Origin: Sinorhizobium chiapasense
Lineage (GTDB): Bacteria; Pseudomonadota; Alphaproteobacteria; Rhizobiales; Rhizobiaceae
Reading direction: 5' to 3'
NCBI RefSeq assembly: GCF_036488675.1
Contig: NZ_CP133151.1
Span: 62,001 to 126,000, forward strand
DNA: 64,000 bases
A model generated the notes under the pieces. It saw only the letters and a list, made by a program, of their open reading frames with translations. It made no database searches and was not told where the DNA came from. The position numbers and the translations under genes were made by a program. Positions 33,921 to 43,574 of this stretch are shown in pieces. Numbering within the stretch: the first letter of the stretch is position 1; every line of letters starts with the position of its first letter.

Positions 33921-36242
33921 ATGCCCGAATCTGCAGCCGCCGAAGGAAACGAACAAGCCGAGACGCCTTTCAGGCCACACACCTCGCATTGGGGCGTGTT
34001 CTCGGCGCGAATGGTCGATGGGCAGCTCGAGGTCAAGCCGCATGCGGGCGATCCGGATCCGAACGAGATCATCCAGAACTTTCCGGCAGCGTTGCGTCAT
34101 CGCGCGCGCATCGTGCAGCCGATGGTGCGCAAGAGCTGGCTGGAGAACGGTCCCGGCCCGGACGAACGGCGCGGGCGAGATGAGTTCGTTCCGGTATCGT
34201 GGGAGACGGCTCTTGATTTGCTCGGCCACGAGCTTGCCCGTGTTCGCGATGGCTCCGGCCCCGGAGCCATCTTCGGCGGCTCCTACGGTTGGTCAAGCGC
34301 CGGCCGCTTCCACCACGCCCAGAGCCAGATCCACCGCTTTCTCAATGTCGCCTGTGGCGGCTATGTGCGGTCGGTCACCAGCTATTCCTCCGGCTCCTCG
34401 CAGGTTCTGATCCCCCATATCATCGGCGATCACGAGGGCCTGACCAAGCGCAACGTCTCCTGGGAGCAGATCGCTGAGCACAGCGAGATCGTGCTCGCAT
34501 TCGGCGGCATGGCGCTCAAGAACTCGATGGTCGCCGGCGGCAGTGTCAGCAAGCATGTCGAGCGTGGCGCCATGCAACGCGCGGCCGAGCGCGGCTGCAA
34601 TTTCGTGCTGGTCAGCCCCTTGCGCTCGGACCTGCCGGACGAGGCCAACGCCGAGTGGCTCTCCTGCGTGCCGGGCAGCGACACCGCACTCATGATGGGG
34701 ATCGTCCATACCCTCGTCGTCGAAGGCAGGCACGACCGCGCCTTCCTGGAACGTTATACCTCCGGCTGGCCGATCTTCGAGCGCTACCTGCTCGGCGAGA
34801 CAGACGGCCAGCCGAAGGATGCCGAGTGGGCGGCGGCCCTCACGGGCGTTTCCGCCGAGGAGATCGTCGTGCTCGCAAGGCGACTTGCCGGCAAGCGCGC
34901 GCTGATCGTGGTCTCGCATTCTCTGCAACGCGCCGAGCACGGCGAGCAACCTGTCTGGATGGGCATGGTGCTCGCCGCTGCCCTTGGGCAGATCGGCTTG
35001 CCCGGCGGCGGCTATGGCTATGCTCTCGGCGCGATCGCCTATTACGGACGCCGTTATAATGCAGTGCCGATCCCGACGCTGTCGCAGGGGCGCAACGGCG
35101 TAAGCGACTTCATCCCTGTCGCGCGCATCGCGGATATGCAGCTTCATCCCGGTGAAACCTATCGCTTCAATGGTGAATCCCGGACCTATCCCGAAATCAA
35201 GCTGGTCTATTGGGCGGGCGGAAATCCGTTCCATCACCATCAGGATCTCAACCGGCTGCGCAAGGCCTTCACCCGGCTCGACACGCTCGTCGTCCACGAG
35301 CTCGCCTGGACGGCGACCGCGCGCCATGCCGACGTTGTCCTGCCCTGCACGATGACACTGGAGCGCGAGGACATCGGCGCCAACTCCAACGATCCGCTGC
35401 TTGTGCCGATGCACCCCATCGCTCCCCCTTATGGCGAAGCACGCGACGACTACGCCATCTTCGCGGACCTTGCCGAGCGGCTCGGCGCGCGCGAGACCTT
35501 CACCGAGGGGCGTAGCGTCCGGCAATGGCTCGAGCACCTCTACGAGCAGACCCGCGCGGGGCTTGCCGAGAAGGGCTTGGCAGCGCCAAACTTTAACGAA
35601 TTCTGGAAAGGGGAGGGCTACGTCCTCCCGCAGCAACCCGACGATGGCGGATATCTGCGGGCCTTCCGAAACGATCCGGCAGCAAATCCACTGCCGACAC
35701 CAAGCGGCAAGCTGCAAATCTATTCCGAAACGATTGCGAGCTTTGAGGAAGCGGATTGTCCTGGCCATCCCACTTGGCTCGGACCAGTCTACGTCCCTGA
35801 CAAGTCCACACCATTTGTGCTGATTTCCAACCAGCCGCGCACGCGACTGCACAGCCAGCTCGATTTCGGCGGGCATAGTGTCGCCTCAAAGCTCAAAGGG
35901 CGAGAGGTCGCAACGATGCATCATGACGATGCGGCAGAGCGCGGCATTTCCGAGGGCGACATCATTCGGCTCTCCAATGAACGCGGTGCCTGCCTCGCTG
36001 GCGTCACCCTCTCGGACGGCATCCGGCACGGTGTAATCCAGCTTGCGACGGGAGCGTGGTATGATCCCGCCGATCCGAACGAGGAGAAGCCGCTCTGCGT
36101 TCACGGCAATCCGAATGTCTTGACCCGCGACATCGGCACCTCGGCCCTGGCGCAGGGCTGCACGGGGCAACTGACGACCGTGCAGGTGGAGCGTTTCGAC
36201 GACAACCTGCCGGAGATCCGGGCCTTCGACCCGCCGGCATGA
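33921..36242 (+). CDS. molybdopterin-dependent sulfoxide reductase (BisC/DMSO-reductase family)
   Basis: 773 residues, the length of BisC/TorZ-type enzymes. Starts with THSHWG-like THTSHWGVFSAR sequence of the family, has the molybdenum-ligand serine in SYSSGSSQVLIPHIIG (around residue 156), GMALKNSMVAGG, VYWAGGNPFHHHQDLNRLRK, HADVVLPCTMTLEREDIGAN and a C-terminal molydop_binding domain (RTRLHSQLDFGG, GDIIRLSNERGACLAGV). No Tat signal and no N-terminal Fe-S cysteines, so it should be cytoplasmic and reduce small sulfoxides or N-oxides such as biotin or methionine sulfoxide. It stands before a converging AraC gene and shares a promoter motif with the MFS gene. Confidence 0.9.
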   Translation: MPESAAAEGNEQAETPFRPHTSHWGVFSARMVDGQLEVKPHAGDPDPNEIIQNFPAALRHRARIVQPMVRKSWLENGPGPDERRGRDEFVPVSWETALDLLGHELARVRDGSGPGAIFGGSYGWSSAGRFHHAQSQIHRFLNVACGGYVRSVTSYSSGSSQVLIPHIIGDHEGLTKRNVSWEQIAEHSEIVLAFGGMALKNSMVAGGSVSKHVERGAMQRAAERGCNFVLVSPLRSDLPDEANAEWLSCVPGSDTALMMGIVHTLVVEGRHDRAFLERYTSGWPIFERYLLGETDGQPKDAEWAAALTGVSAEEIVVLARRLAGKRALIVVSHSLQRAEHGEQPVWMGMVLAAALGQIGLPGGGYGYALGAIAYYGRRYNAVPIPTLSQGRNGVSDFIPVARIADMQLHPGETYRFNGESRTYPEIKLVYWAGGNPFHHHQDLNRLRKAFTRLDTLVVHELAWTATARHADVVLPCTMTLEREDIGANSNDPLLVPMHPIAPPYGEARDDYAIFADLAERLGARETFTEGRSVRQWLEHLYEQTRAGLAEKGLAAPNFNEFWKGEGYVLPQQPDDGGYLRAFRNDPAANPLPTPSGKLQIYSETIASFEEADCPGHPTWLGPVYVPDKSTPFVLISNQPRTRLHSQLDFGGHSVASKLKGREVATMHHDDAAERGISEGDIIRLSNERGACLAGVTLSDGIRHGVIQLATGAWYDPADPNEEKPLCVHGNPNVLTRDIGTSALAQGCTGQLTTVQVERFDDNLPEIRAFDPPA

Positions 36243-36288
36243 TGGCTGTTCTAGGCGCAACGCGCCCGGCCCAACGGAGCTCCATCGT

Positions 36289-37119
36289 TCAGCTCTGCAC
36301 CTTTTGAAAGGCGGAGCCCGTTGGCGCGCTTGCGCTTTCCATGACATGGCGGCGCATGTAAGCTTGGGGACTACTGCCCATTTCGGTGCGAAACGCATAC
36401 ACGAAAGCCGATGTCGAGCCGTAACCAAGCTCCATGGCGACTTGTGTCACGCCCAGACCACCGCCCAGAAGCTCTATTGCACGGAAGAGCCGAAGGCGCC
36501 GTCTCCATGAGCGCAGGCTCATGCCCAGCTCCGTGTTGAAGCGGCGCGCCAATGTTCGGGGCGAAATATTCAGCGCCAGCCCCCATTCCTCCGGGCTTCG
36601 GTCATCCGTCGGGTCCAGATAGAGCGCCTCGCATAGCGCGGTCAACGGCTTGTTACGCGGCCATGGCAAAGCCGATGGCAGCGGCTGGACCCGCACGAGC
36701 TGATCGAGGATGAGGGCGGTCACGCGACCTGAATAGCCATCTCCTTCCGGCTCGCCCTCGAGTTCTGTGGCCTCGATGATCAAGGCCTGCAGCAAAGGTG
36801 ACATCATGAAGATCGTCGGGACTCTCGGTAAGTTTGCGCCGGCTGCATCCGCGATCCAGAGGCTTCGAAATACCGCGCCGAGAAGCGAGCCGACGCGGTG
36901 CACGACGCCGGTCGGCAACCACACTGCCTGATCCGGCGTGATCACGAAGGATTGGGCTTCGGTGTAAACCGTCAGCACTCCGGAGATCGCATAGACCAGC
37001 TGGTGCCAGGTATGGGAGTGGTCCGGAAAATAATGACGCGCGGGAATGGATTGCGCTCGCACCGTGATCGGTTGAGGAGGACGAACCCCGGGCGGAGCGG
37101 CGATCGGATGCCAGATCAT
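36289..37119 (-). CDS. AraC-family transcriptional regulator with cupin sensor
   Basis: 276 residues. N-terminal cupin (ARHYFPDHSHTWHQLVYAIS, VWLPTGVVHRVG) and C-terminal AraC helix-turn-helix (WGLALNISPRTLARRFNTEL, GVTQVAMELGYGSTSAFVYA, SPQAYMRRHV). Divergent from the MFS gene at 37286; a 29-bp motif lies in their intergenic region and a second copy precedes the molybdopterin enzyme, so this protein likely controls both. Confidence 0.88.
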   Translation of the reverse strand: MIWHPIAAPPGVRPPQPITVRAQSIPARHYFPDHSHTWHQLVYAISGVLTVYTEAQSFVITPDQAVWLPTGVVHRVGSLLGAVFRSLWIADAAGANLPRVPTIFMMSPLLQALIIEATELEGEPEGDGYSGRVTALILDQLVRVQPLPSALPWPRNKPLTALCEALYLDPTDDRSPEEWGLALNISPRTLARRFNTELGMSLRSWRRRLRLFRAIELLGGGLGVTQVAMELGYGSTSAFVYAFRTEMGSSPQAYMRRHVMESASAPTGSAFQKVQS

Positions 37120-37149
37120 GTTTATCTCTCGCGTTGGCAGGTATTCTAC

Positions 37150-37178
37150 ATAGATTGTCGGTCCATTGAAATACAGCC
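37150..37178 (+). promoter_or_regulatory. 29-bp promoter motif, copy 2
   Basis: Second copy of the block at 33771-33799, in the same orientation relative to the downstream gene and 107 bases before the MFS start. It also lies 31 bases upstream of the divergent AraC gene. Confidence 0.65.
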
Positions 37179-37285
37179 AAATCGAAATTCGCTAATCTTC
37201 GGTCAAATCGAATGCCAAGCGCCTTTTCCGCCCGACGCGACCAGACCTCGCGCCGGATCAGTCCTCTCATGCCCTGTGAAGCCGG

Positions 37286-38509
37286 ATGTCAGAAATTACC
37301 GCAAGCAAAGTGCTCGAACCTGCCTCATCTCATTATGACGCCGCGCGCGGCAACCTTGCGAGGCTGACGATTGCACAGGCATTGGGGGGCGCGAATTCGG
37401 CCGTTGTCTATTCCACCGGGGCGATCGTCGGAAACACCCTCGCTCCTACCCCCGCACTCGCCACGATGCCGATATCAATGTTCGTGGTGGGGATGGCGGT
37501 CTCGACGCTGCCCGCCGGTGCCATCGCGCAACGCTACGGCCGCCGTACCGCATTTCTGGTTGGGACGGGCTGCGGCGTGCTCGTTGGTCTGTTGGCGGCG
37601 GTCGCAGTGGTGATAGGCTCCTTCTGGCTATACTGCGCCGCCACGCTCTTCGGGGGCGCCTATGCCGCCGTCGTGCTTTCCTTCCGTTTCGCGGCCGCAG
37701 ACTGCGTGCCGGCTGAACGACGCCCACGCGCCCTGTCCTTCGTCATGGCGGGCGGTGTCGTCGCCGGGGTGATCGGGCCGCAGCTTGTCAACAACACCAT
37801 GTATCTCTGGATGCCGCATATGTTCGCGGCGAGCTACCTCGCGCAGGCGGCAGTGGCGGCACTCTCCGCTCTGCTTCTGATCGGCGTTCGCCTTCCGGTG
37901 CCGACCAAGGTGGAGGCCGTGGGCGGTCGTCCCGTTGGTGTTATCGCCCGCCAGCCCCGGTTCATCACGGCAGTCATCTGCGGGGTCGTCTCCTACCTGC
38001 TCATGAACTTCCTGATGACCGCGGCACCCTTGGCCATGCAGCTCTGCGGCCTGTCGCAGGAGTCCTCCAACCTCGCCATTCAATGGCATGTGGTCGCGAT
38101 GTATGCCCCAAGCTTCTTCACCGGGCGGCTGATCACACGCTTCGGCGCAACCGCGGTGGTCATGACGGGCCTGGTGCTGACGGGCATCTCCGCAGCCGTC
38201 GGGATGACGGGGGTCGACGTGGCGCATTTCTGGATCACCCTGATCGTGCTCGGTGTCGGCTGGAACTTCGGTTTCCTCGGTGCGTCGGCCCTGGTGCTCG
38301 AATGCCACCGTCCCGAAGAGAAGGCGCGCGTCCAGTCGCTCAACGACTTCGCCGTGTTCGGAACGATGACCCTCGGCTCGTTCCTCTCCGGGGGACTGCT
38401 GACAGCGTATGGATGGAATACCATCCTCGCGCTCTCCTTCATTCCCCTCGTGCTCGCCCTTCTTGCGCTCGGCGGCACCTATGTGCGCGATGCGGCGGGG
38501 TCGCGGTGA
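37286..38509 (+). CDS. MFS transporter
   Basis: 407 residues with about 12 hydrophobic segments. The loop 2-3 signature is visible (AIAQRYGRRTAFLVG around residue 75) and a related one in the second half (FTGRLITRFGATAVV). Substrate unknown; major facilitators of this type (SP/DHA1-like) export or import small organics. It is followed after 54 bases by an enolase-superfamily gene, so it probably serves that pathway. Confidence 0.87.
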   Translation: MSEITASKVLEPASSHYDAARGNLARLTIAQALGGANSAVVYSTGAIVGNTLAPTPALATMPISMFVVGMAVSTLPAGAIAQRYGRRTAFLVGTGCGVLVGLLAAVAVVIGSFWLYCAATLFGGAYAAVVLSFRFAAADCVPAERRPRALSFVMAGGVVAGVIGPQLVNNTMYLWMPHMFAASYLAQAAVAALSALLLIGVRLPVPTKVEAVGGRPVGVIARQPRFITAVICGVVSYLLMNFLMTAAPLAMQLCGLSQESSNLAIQWHVVAMYAPSFFTGRLITRFGATAVVMTGLVLTGISAAVGMTGVDVAHFWITLIVLGVGWNFGFLGASALVLECHRPEEKARVQSLNDFAVFGTMTLGSFLSGGLLTAYGWNTILALSFIPLVLALLALGGTYVRDAAGSR

Positions 38510-38563
38510 CTGCGATCCGCGCAACCTCAACAACCGGATGAAACGCTAGCTGGAGTGGTCGCA

Positions 38564-39751
38564 ATGAAGGTAACCAAAGTCGAGACGCTGGAAATCGACC
38601 TCTCCGGGCAGAATGGCATCGCGCTCTGGCGTCCCATCTTCGCGCGGATCCATACCGATGAGGGCATCACCGGTCTCGGCGAGGCTGCACTGGCGTTCGG
38701 CACGGCATCCGAAGCCGTGGGGCCGATGATCCGCAAGCTCGCCGAGCGTTTCGTTCTCGGTCATGACCCGAACGACACCGAGTCCGTGTGGGAGCAAATG
38801 CTGCGGCAATCTTTCTGGGCGCAAGGCGGCGGACCGGTGATCTTCGGCGCAATGAGCGCGCTTGATGCGGCGCTCTGGGACATCAAGGGCAAGGCAGCAG
38901 GACTGCCTGTTCATCGCCTGCTGGGGGCGAAAACGCCGGAACCGCTACGCTGCTATGCGAGCCAATTGCATTTCGGCTGGGAGGCGGAGCACAGGATGCA
39001 CGACGATCCGGCCGAATATCGTGACACCGCGCGACAAGCGCGGGAGGAGGGGTATGACTGCGTCAAGCTCTGTCCTGTCTATGTCGCGGCGGGCGGTGGA
39101 CGCGCACGGCATCGCAGCCTTCTCACACCGCAGAACCGCAAGCTGGCTCGCGCCCGAATGGAAGCCATTCGCGATGGGCTCGGTCCGGATGTCGATATCA
39201 TCCTCGAATTGAATGGGCTCACCTCGACCGCGTCCGCACTGCAGATCGCAGAGATGTTCGCCGAATTCGGCATTCTCTTCATCGAGGAACCGACACATTA
39301 CAACAGCCCCGAAGCCCATCTGAAAGTGGCGTCGCGCTCGCCGATCCCGATGGCGACCGGGGAGCGGCTCTATACACGCTGGGGTTTCCTGCCCTATCTG
39401 CAGGCGGGTGCCATCGATATGATCCAGCCGGATATTGGCCTCGTCGGCGGGATCTCCGAGGGCATGAAAATCGTGCATCTCGCGCATGCCTTTGATGTCG
39501 GGGTCCAGGCCCATGTCTGCGGCACGCCGCTATCGACGGCGATTGCGCTTCAGTTCGAAGCGGCGATCCCGAACTTCGAAATCCACGAGCACCACACCTT
39601 CTCACTGAAATCCTGCAATCGCGACCTGTTCGAGGAAGACCTCCAGCCGGTCAACGGCCGGTTGGCGGTCCCGACCCATCCGGGATTCGGGATGACACTG
39701 AGGAAGGATGCCGAACAGCGCATGGAAATGGCCGCTGTCAGTCTGAAGTAG
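38564..39751 (+). CDS. mandelate racemase/muconate lactonizing enzyme family protein
   Basis: 395 residues from the ATG at 38564 (TGGAG upstream). N-terminal capping domain (MKVTKVETLEIDLS, FARIHTDEGITGLGEAALAF) and a TIM barrel with catalytic-type residues: DCVKLCPVY on strand 2, ILELNG and FIEEPTHYN on strands 3 and 4, MATGERLYTRWGF on strand 5, and QAHVCGTPLSTAIAL near the end. Members remove the proton alpha to a carboxylate of sugar acids or amino-acid derivatives, using Mg2+; the exact reaction is not predictable. Lies between the MFS and ABC importer genes. Confidence 0.87.
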   Translation: MKVTKVETLEIDLSGQNGIALWRPIFARIHTDEGITGLGEAALAFGTASEAVGPMIRKLAERFVLGHDPNDTESVWEQMLRQSFWAQGGGPVIFGAMSALDAALWDIKGKAAGLPVHRLLGAKTPEPLRCYASQLHFGWEAEHRMHDDPAEYRDTARQAREEGYDCVKLCPVYVAAGGGRARHRSLLTPQNRKLARARMEAIRDGLGPDVDIILELNGLTSTASALQIAEMFAEFGILFIEEPTHYNSPEAHLKVASRSPIPMATGERLYTRWGFLPYLQAGAIDMIQPDIGLVGGISEGMKIVHLAHAFDVGVQAHVCGTPLSTAIALQFEAAIPNFEIHEHHTFSLKSCNRDLFEEDLQPVNGRLAVPTHPGFGMTLRKDAEQRMEMAAVSLK

Positions 39752-39874
39752 GCACCAAACGCTGCCTGCAGATAGGCCAGGGCCTCAGGCGGAGCACGTA
39801 ACAGGAGGATTGAACAGAACTCAGCAACAGCACTCAAAATTCAGTTTCGCTAACAAAACCAATGGGGAACGAAA

Positions 39875-40891
39875 ATGAAGAAATCTCTATTCCTGGTAAC
39901 ACTCGGCGCAGTGGCTCTTCTGTCCGCCACGGCGATAGCGGGCACGCTCGACGAGGTAAAATCGCGCGGCAAACTCAACTGCGGCGTCAGTTCGGGTACC
40001 GCAGGCTTTTCAGCTCCCGACGCCAAGGGCGTATGGCAAGGCTTCGACGTCGCGTTCTGCCGGGCCGTCGCTGCGGCCGTGCTCGGCGATCCGATGAAGG
40101 TCGAGTTTGTTCCGACCACCGGACAGACCCGCTTCACCGCCCTGGCCTCGGGCGAGATCGATGTGCTCTCGCGCGCCACCACCTGGACCTTTTCGCGCGA
40201 CACGGACCTTAAGCTCACCTTCGCGGGCACCAACTTCTATGACGGGCAGGTCTTCCTGGTGAAGAAGGAGCTTGGTGTCTCCTCGGCCAAGGATCTCAAC
40301 GGCGCTACCGTCTGCATCCAGTCCGGCACCACCACCGAGCTCAATCTTGCGGAATATTTCCGCATCAACAAAATGACCTACGAACCGGTACCGGTCGATT
40401 CAAGCGCCGAAGGCGAGCGCCAATATCAGGCGGGAGCGTGCGACGTCTATACAAGCGATGGCTCCAACCTTGCCTCGGTGCGCGCCAGTTTCCCAAACCC
40501 ATCCGATCACGTCCTCCTGCCCGAAATCATTTCGAAGGAACCGCTTGGACCGATCGTGCGCCAGGGTGACGAGCAGTGGGCGGACATCGTGCACTGGACT
40601 GAGAGCGCGCTTTTCGCCGCCGAGGAACTGGGCGTGACCAAGGCCAATGTCGACCAGCTCGCCGATGGCTCGGACAATCCGGAAATCAACCGGCTTCTCG
40701 GCAAGGAGGGCGATCTCGGCAAGATGCTGGGTCTCGATGCCGAATGGGCCAGGCGTGCTATTGCGGCCGGCGGAAACTACGGCGAGATCTTCGCTACCAA
40801 TCTCGGCGATCAAACGCCGATCCGCCTAGAGCGAGGGCTCAACGCGCTATGGACCAAGGGCGGCCTGATGTACGCCCAGCCGTTCCGGTGA
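39875..40891 (+). CDS. polar amino-acid ABC transporter substrate-binding protein (AapJ-like)
   Basis: 338 residues. Signal peptide MKKSLFLVTLGAVALLSATA with cleavage near AIA-GTL. The mature part is an AapJ/BztA-type binding protein: GKLNCGVSSGTAGFSAPDAK, GFDVAFCRAVAAAVLGD, GEIDVLSRATTWTFSRD, ATVCIQSGTTTELNLAEYF, CDVYTSDGSNL. It delivers a polar amino acid or analogue to the following permeases. First gene of a five-gene block (39875-45686) ending in a PLP lyase; in the mimosine hypothesis it would bind mimosine. A hairpin directly follows the gene. Confidence 0.92.
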   Translation: MKKSLFLVTLGAVALLSATAIAGTLDEVKSRGKLNCGVSSGTAGFSAPDAKGVWQGFDVAFCRAVAAAVLGDPMKVEFVPTTGQTRFTALASGEIDVLSRATTWTFSRDTDLKLTFAGTNFYDGQVFLVKKELGVSSAKDLNGATVCIQSGTTTELNLAEYFRINKMTYEPVPVDSSAEGERQYQAGACDVYTSDGSNLASVRASFPNPSDHVLLPEIISKEPLGPIVRQGDEQWADIVHWTESALFAAEELGVTKANVDQLADGSDNPEINRLLGKEGDLGKMLGLDAEWARRAIAAGGNYGEIFATNLGDQTPIRLERGLNALWTKGGLMYAQPFR

Positions 40892-40903
40892 GAACCCCTT
40901 TGT

Positions 40904-40929
40904 GGCGCGCGGTTTGACGACCGCGCGCC
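40904..40929 (+). promoter_or_regulatory. intercistronic hairpin after the binding-protein gene
   Basis: GGCGCGCGGT and ACCGCGCGCC form a perfect 10-bp stem with a 6-base loop between the binding-protein and first permease genes. There is no T-run, so it probably stabilises the upstream mRNA or attenuates transcription, giving more binding protein than permease. Confidence 0.7.
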
Positions 40930-41008
40930 CTTCCTGACGAAACGCATGACCGCTTCCCGCGTTCACCGGCATGGGGAACGCTGCGACGTACTTGCAGGGA
41001 TTTCGCCA

Positions 41009-42271
41009 ATGGCAAACGCAATCACTTTTCCGACGCTGGAGCCGCACCAGGCTTTTCGTTTGAGCATGCTTCTCAACGATGGCCGGTACCGCTCCTACAC
41101 GATCCAGATCTTCGTTCTGATGTGCCTCATGCTGGGGATTGCCTGGCTGGTGGACAACACGATCCGCAATCTCGCGCTTCTGGGCAAGGATTTCTCCTTC
41201 TCATTTCTGTGGAGCACCGCGGGCTACGACATCAATCAGCGGCTCATAGAATACGACACTCAGATGACCCACGGCCGCGCAGCTCTTGTGGGGCTCTTGA
41301 ACACGGTCGTCCTCGCTGTTCTGTCCTGCGCTCTGGCGACGATCATTGGCGTAGTTGCCGGTGTGCTTCGGCTGTCCGGCAATCCGATCGTGGCGCGGCT
41401 GACGGTGGTCTATGTCGAGGTCTTCCGAAACATTCCGCTCTTACTCTGGATCCTCGTCTTCGGTGCGATCATGAGCGAGGCCGTGCCGGCGCCGAACGCA
41501 TTCAAGGGCGAGAATGCCACCGCCGGCATGATCCTCGGCGCGGTAGCCATTACCAATCGGGGCGTGTTCATTCCCGAGCCGCTGTTCACGCGTGATCTCG
41601 GTACGCTCAATCTCGGAATCGTTGAGCCGAGCCTGAACGCCATCGCAGTCCTGGTGGTCGTCATCGCGTGCGTCCTCATCAGTCGGGTGCTGGTGCGCCA
41701 TGCCAACCGGGTGCAGAGCCAGACCGGCGTCAGGCCGGTGATCTGGTGGAAGACCATGACCGTCCTCGCCGCCCCGCCGCTCCTTCTGCTCTGGGCGCTC
41801 GGCTTTCATCTCGGCTATCCCGAACTGCGCGGCTTCAATTTCCAGGGCGGATTCCAGCTTCGAAATGCGCTGATCGCAATGTGGCTTGGACTCGGCATCT
41901 ACACCGGCGCCTTCATTGCCGAGAATGTGCGTGCAGGCATTCTGGCCATCTCGAAGGGCCAGACCGAGGCCGCCCATGCACTCGGCCTTCGGCCGGGCAA
42001 GACAATGCGGCTGGTGATCCTGCCGCAGGCGCTTCGGGTCATCGTGCCGCCGCTGATCTCGCAATACCTCAACATCACCAAGAACACCTCGCTCGGGTTG
42101 GCGGTGGGCTACATGGACCTGCGCTCGACGCTCGGCGGGATCACGATCAACCAGACCGGTCGCGAACTCGAAGGAATGCTGCTGCTCATGCTGATCTACC
42201 TGTCGCTGAGCCTGATCATCTCCGGGTCGATGAACGCCTACAATGCCCGCGTCGGGCTGAAGGAGCGTTGA
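41009..42271 (+). CDS. polar amino-acid ABC transporter permease (AapQ-like)
   Basis: 420 residues from the ATG at 41009 (CAGGGA upstream); the frame opens earlier, at 40946. Typical long HisMQ permease of the AapQ/BztB type with about 8 membrane spans, an extended periplasmic loop, and the EAA-type loop QTEAAHALGLRPGKTMRLVI with LPQALRVIVPPLISQYLN. Partner of the downstream permease and ATPase; stops one base before the next start. Confidence 0.92.
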   Translation: MANAITFPTLEPHQAFRLSMLLNDGRYRSYTIQIFVLMCLMLGIAWLVDNTIRNLALLGKDFSFSFLWSTAGYDINQRLIEYDTQMTHGRAALVGLLNTVVLAVLSCALATIIGVVAGVLRLSGNPIVARLTVVYVEVFRNIPLLLWILVFGAIMSEAVPAPNAFKGENATAGMILGAVAITNRGVFIPEPLFTRDLGTLNLGIVEPSLNAIAVLVVVIACVLISRVLVRHANRVQSQTGVRPVIWWKTMTVLAAPPLLLLWALGFHLGYPELRGFNFQGGFQLRNALIAMWLGLGIYTGAFIAENVRAGILAISKGQTEAAHALGLRPGKTMRLVILPQALRVIVPPLISQYLNITKNTSLGLAVGYMDLRSTLGGITINQTGRELEGMLLLMLIYLSLSLIISGSMNAYNARVGLKER

Positions 42272-42272
42272 T

Positions 42273-43562
42273 ATGACCGAACGCAATCCTGCTTTTGTCC
42301 GCGGCGAGATGCTGCCCGCGCGCGAGCCGCCCGCCGGTCAGACGGGTCTGCTCAAGCTGCTGCGCGAGAATTTTTTCAAAGACTGGCTGAGCGCACTCCT
42401 GACGGTGATGTCACTCATCGTATCGGTCTGGTTCGTCTGCTCAGTGTTTCCCTGGCTCTTCGACTCCGTCTGGAATGCCAACTCGCTCAGTGAATGCCGC
42501 CAGATCCTCGCCGGTGCGGAGGGAGCTTGCTTTGCGGTGATCCGCGATCGCTGGACGCAGCTTCTGTTCGGCTTCTATCCGCCAGAGCAATATTGGCGGC
42601 CGGTACTTGCCTTCGCGCTGATGATCGTAGCGCTGGCGCCGATCCTGTTCCCGCCTGTGCCGCGCGGGCTGCTCCGGTTCAGCGTCGTCTTCCCAGGCCT
42701 CGCCTACTGGCTGATCTGGGGCGGAACCCTTTGGCTTCCTGTCGTGGTCTATGGAGGTTTTGCCGTCGGAGCAGTCTTGTTGCGGATGACGGGGCGGCTC
42801 GGTGCAGGTCCTGGCGCGGGGCTGGCAATTGTGAGTGCGCTGACCTGGTGGTTCGTCGCGCCGGGGCCGGTCACGACGGTGCTCGAGCAGCTTCTGCCGC
42901 TGTCGCTTGCCCCCGTCGCCTCGCGCGAAATGGGCGGATTCCTGCTGTCGATCGTCATCGGGGTCACCGGCATTTCCTTGTCGCTGCCTCTTGGCATCGT
43001 TCTGGCGCTGGGGCGGCGCTCGAAAATGCCGCTCGTGAAGACGATCAGCGTCGTCTTCATCGAGTTCATCCGCGGTGTGCCGCTGATCACGCTGCTGTTC
43101 ACCGCCTCGCTGCTGCTCAACTACTTCCTGCCGCCGGGAACGACCTTCGACCTGATCCTGCGCGTGATCATCATGGTGACTCTGTTTGCTACCGCCTATA
43201 TGGCCGAGGTGATCCGTGGCGGTTTGGCGGCCCTGCCTCGAGGTCAGTATGAGGCGGCCGAAGCGCTCGGCCTCGACTATTGGAAGGCGCAGCGGCTGGT
43301 CATCATGCCGCAGGCGCTCAAGATCTCGATCCCCGGCATCGTCAATTCCTTCATCGGCCTCTTCAAAGACACGACCCTGGTCGTCTTCATCGGTCTCCTG
43401 GACCCGATCGCGCTTTCCAATTCGATCCGGGCGACGGCCGACTGGCAGGGGATCTATTGGGAGCTCTTCATCTTCATCGGCGCCCTGTTCTTCGTCTTCT
43501 GCTTCGGCATGTCGCGCTACTCCATGCATCTCGAGCGCCGACTCAAAACCGATCACCGGTAA
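42273..43562 (+). CDS. polar amino-acid ABC transporter permease (AapM-like)
   Basis: 429 residues; AAGGAG 8 bases upstream. Second HisMQ permease with hydrophobic spans across the length and the EAA-type loop GQYEAAEALGLDYWKAQRLV followed by IMPQALKISIPGIVNSFIG. Forms a heterodimer with the AapQ-like permease. TGA-T-ATG junction with the upstream gene shows tight coupling. Confidence 0.92.
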   Translation: MTERNPAFVRGEMLPAREPPAGQTGLLKLLRENFFKDWLSALLTVMSLIVSVWFVCSVFPWLFDSVWNANSLSECRQILAGAEGACFAVIRDRWTQLLFGFYPPEQYWRPVLAFALMIVALAPILFPPVPRGLLRFSVVFPGLAYWLIWGGTLWLPVVVYGGFAVGAVLLRMTGRLGAGPGAGLAIVSALTWWFVAPGPVTTVLEQLLPLSLAPVASREMGGFLLSIVIGVTGISLSLPLGIVLALGRRSKMPLVKTISVVFIEFIRGVPLITLLFTASLLLNYFLPPGTTFDLILRVIIMVTLFATAYMAEVIRGGLAALPRGQYEAAEALGLDYWKAQRLVIMPQALKISIPGIVNSFIGLFKDTTLVVFIGLLDPIALSNSIRATADWQGIYWELFIFIGALFFVFCFGMSRYSMHLERRLKTDHR

Positions 43563-43574
43563 GGAGCCATCACC

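Noticed and set aside
34293..35876. 527-codon minus-strand ORF
   Set aside because: Shadow of the molybdopterin oxidoreductase, whose family motifs are unmistakable.
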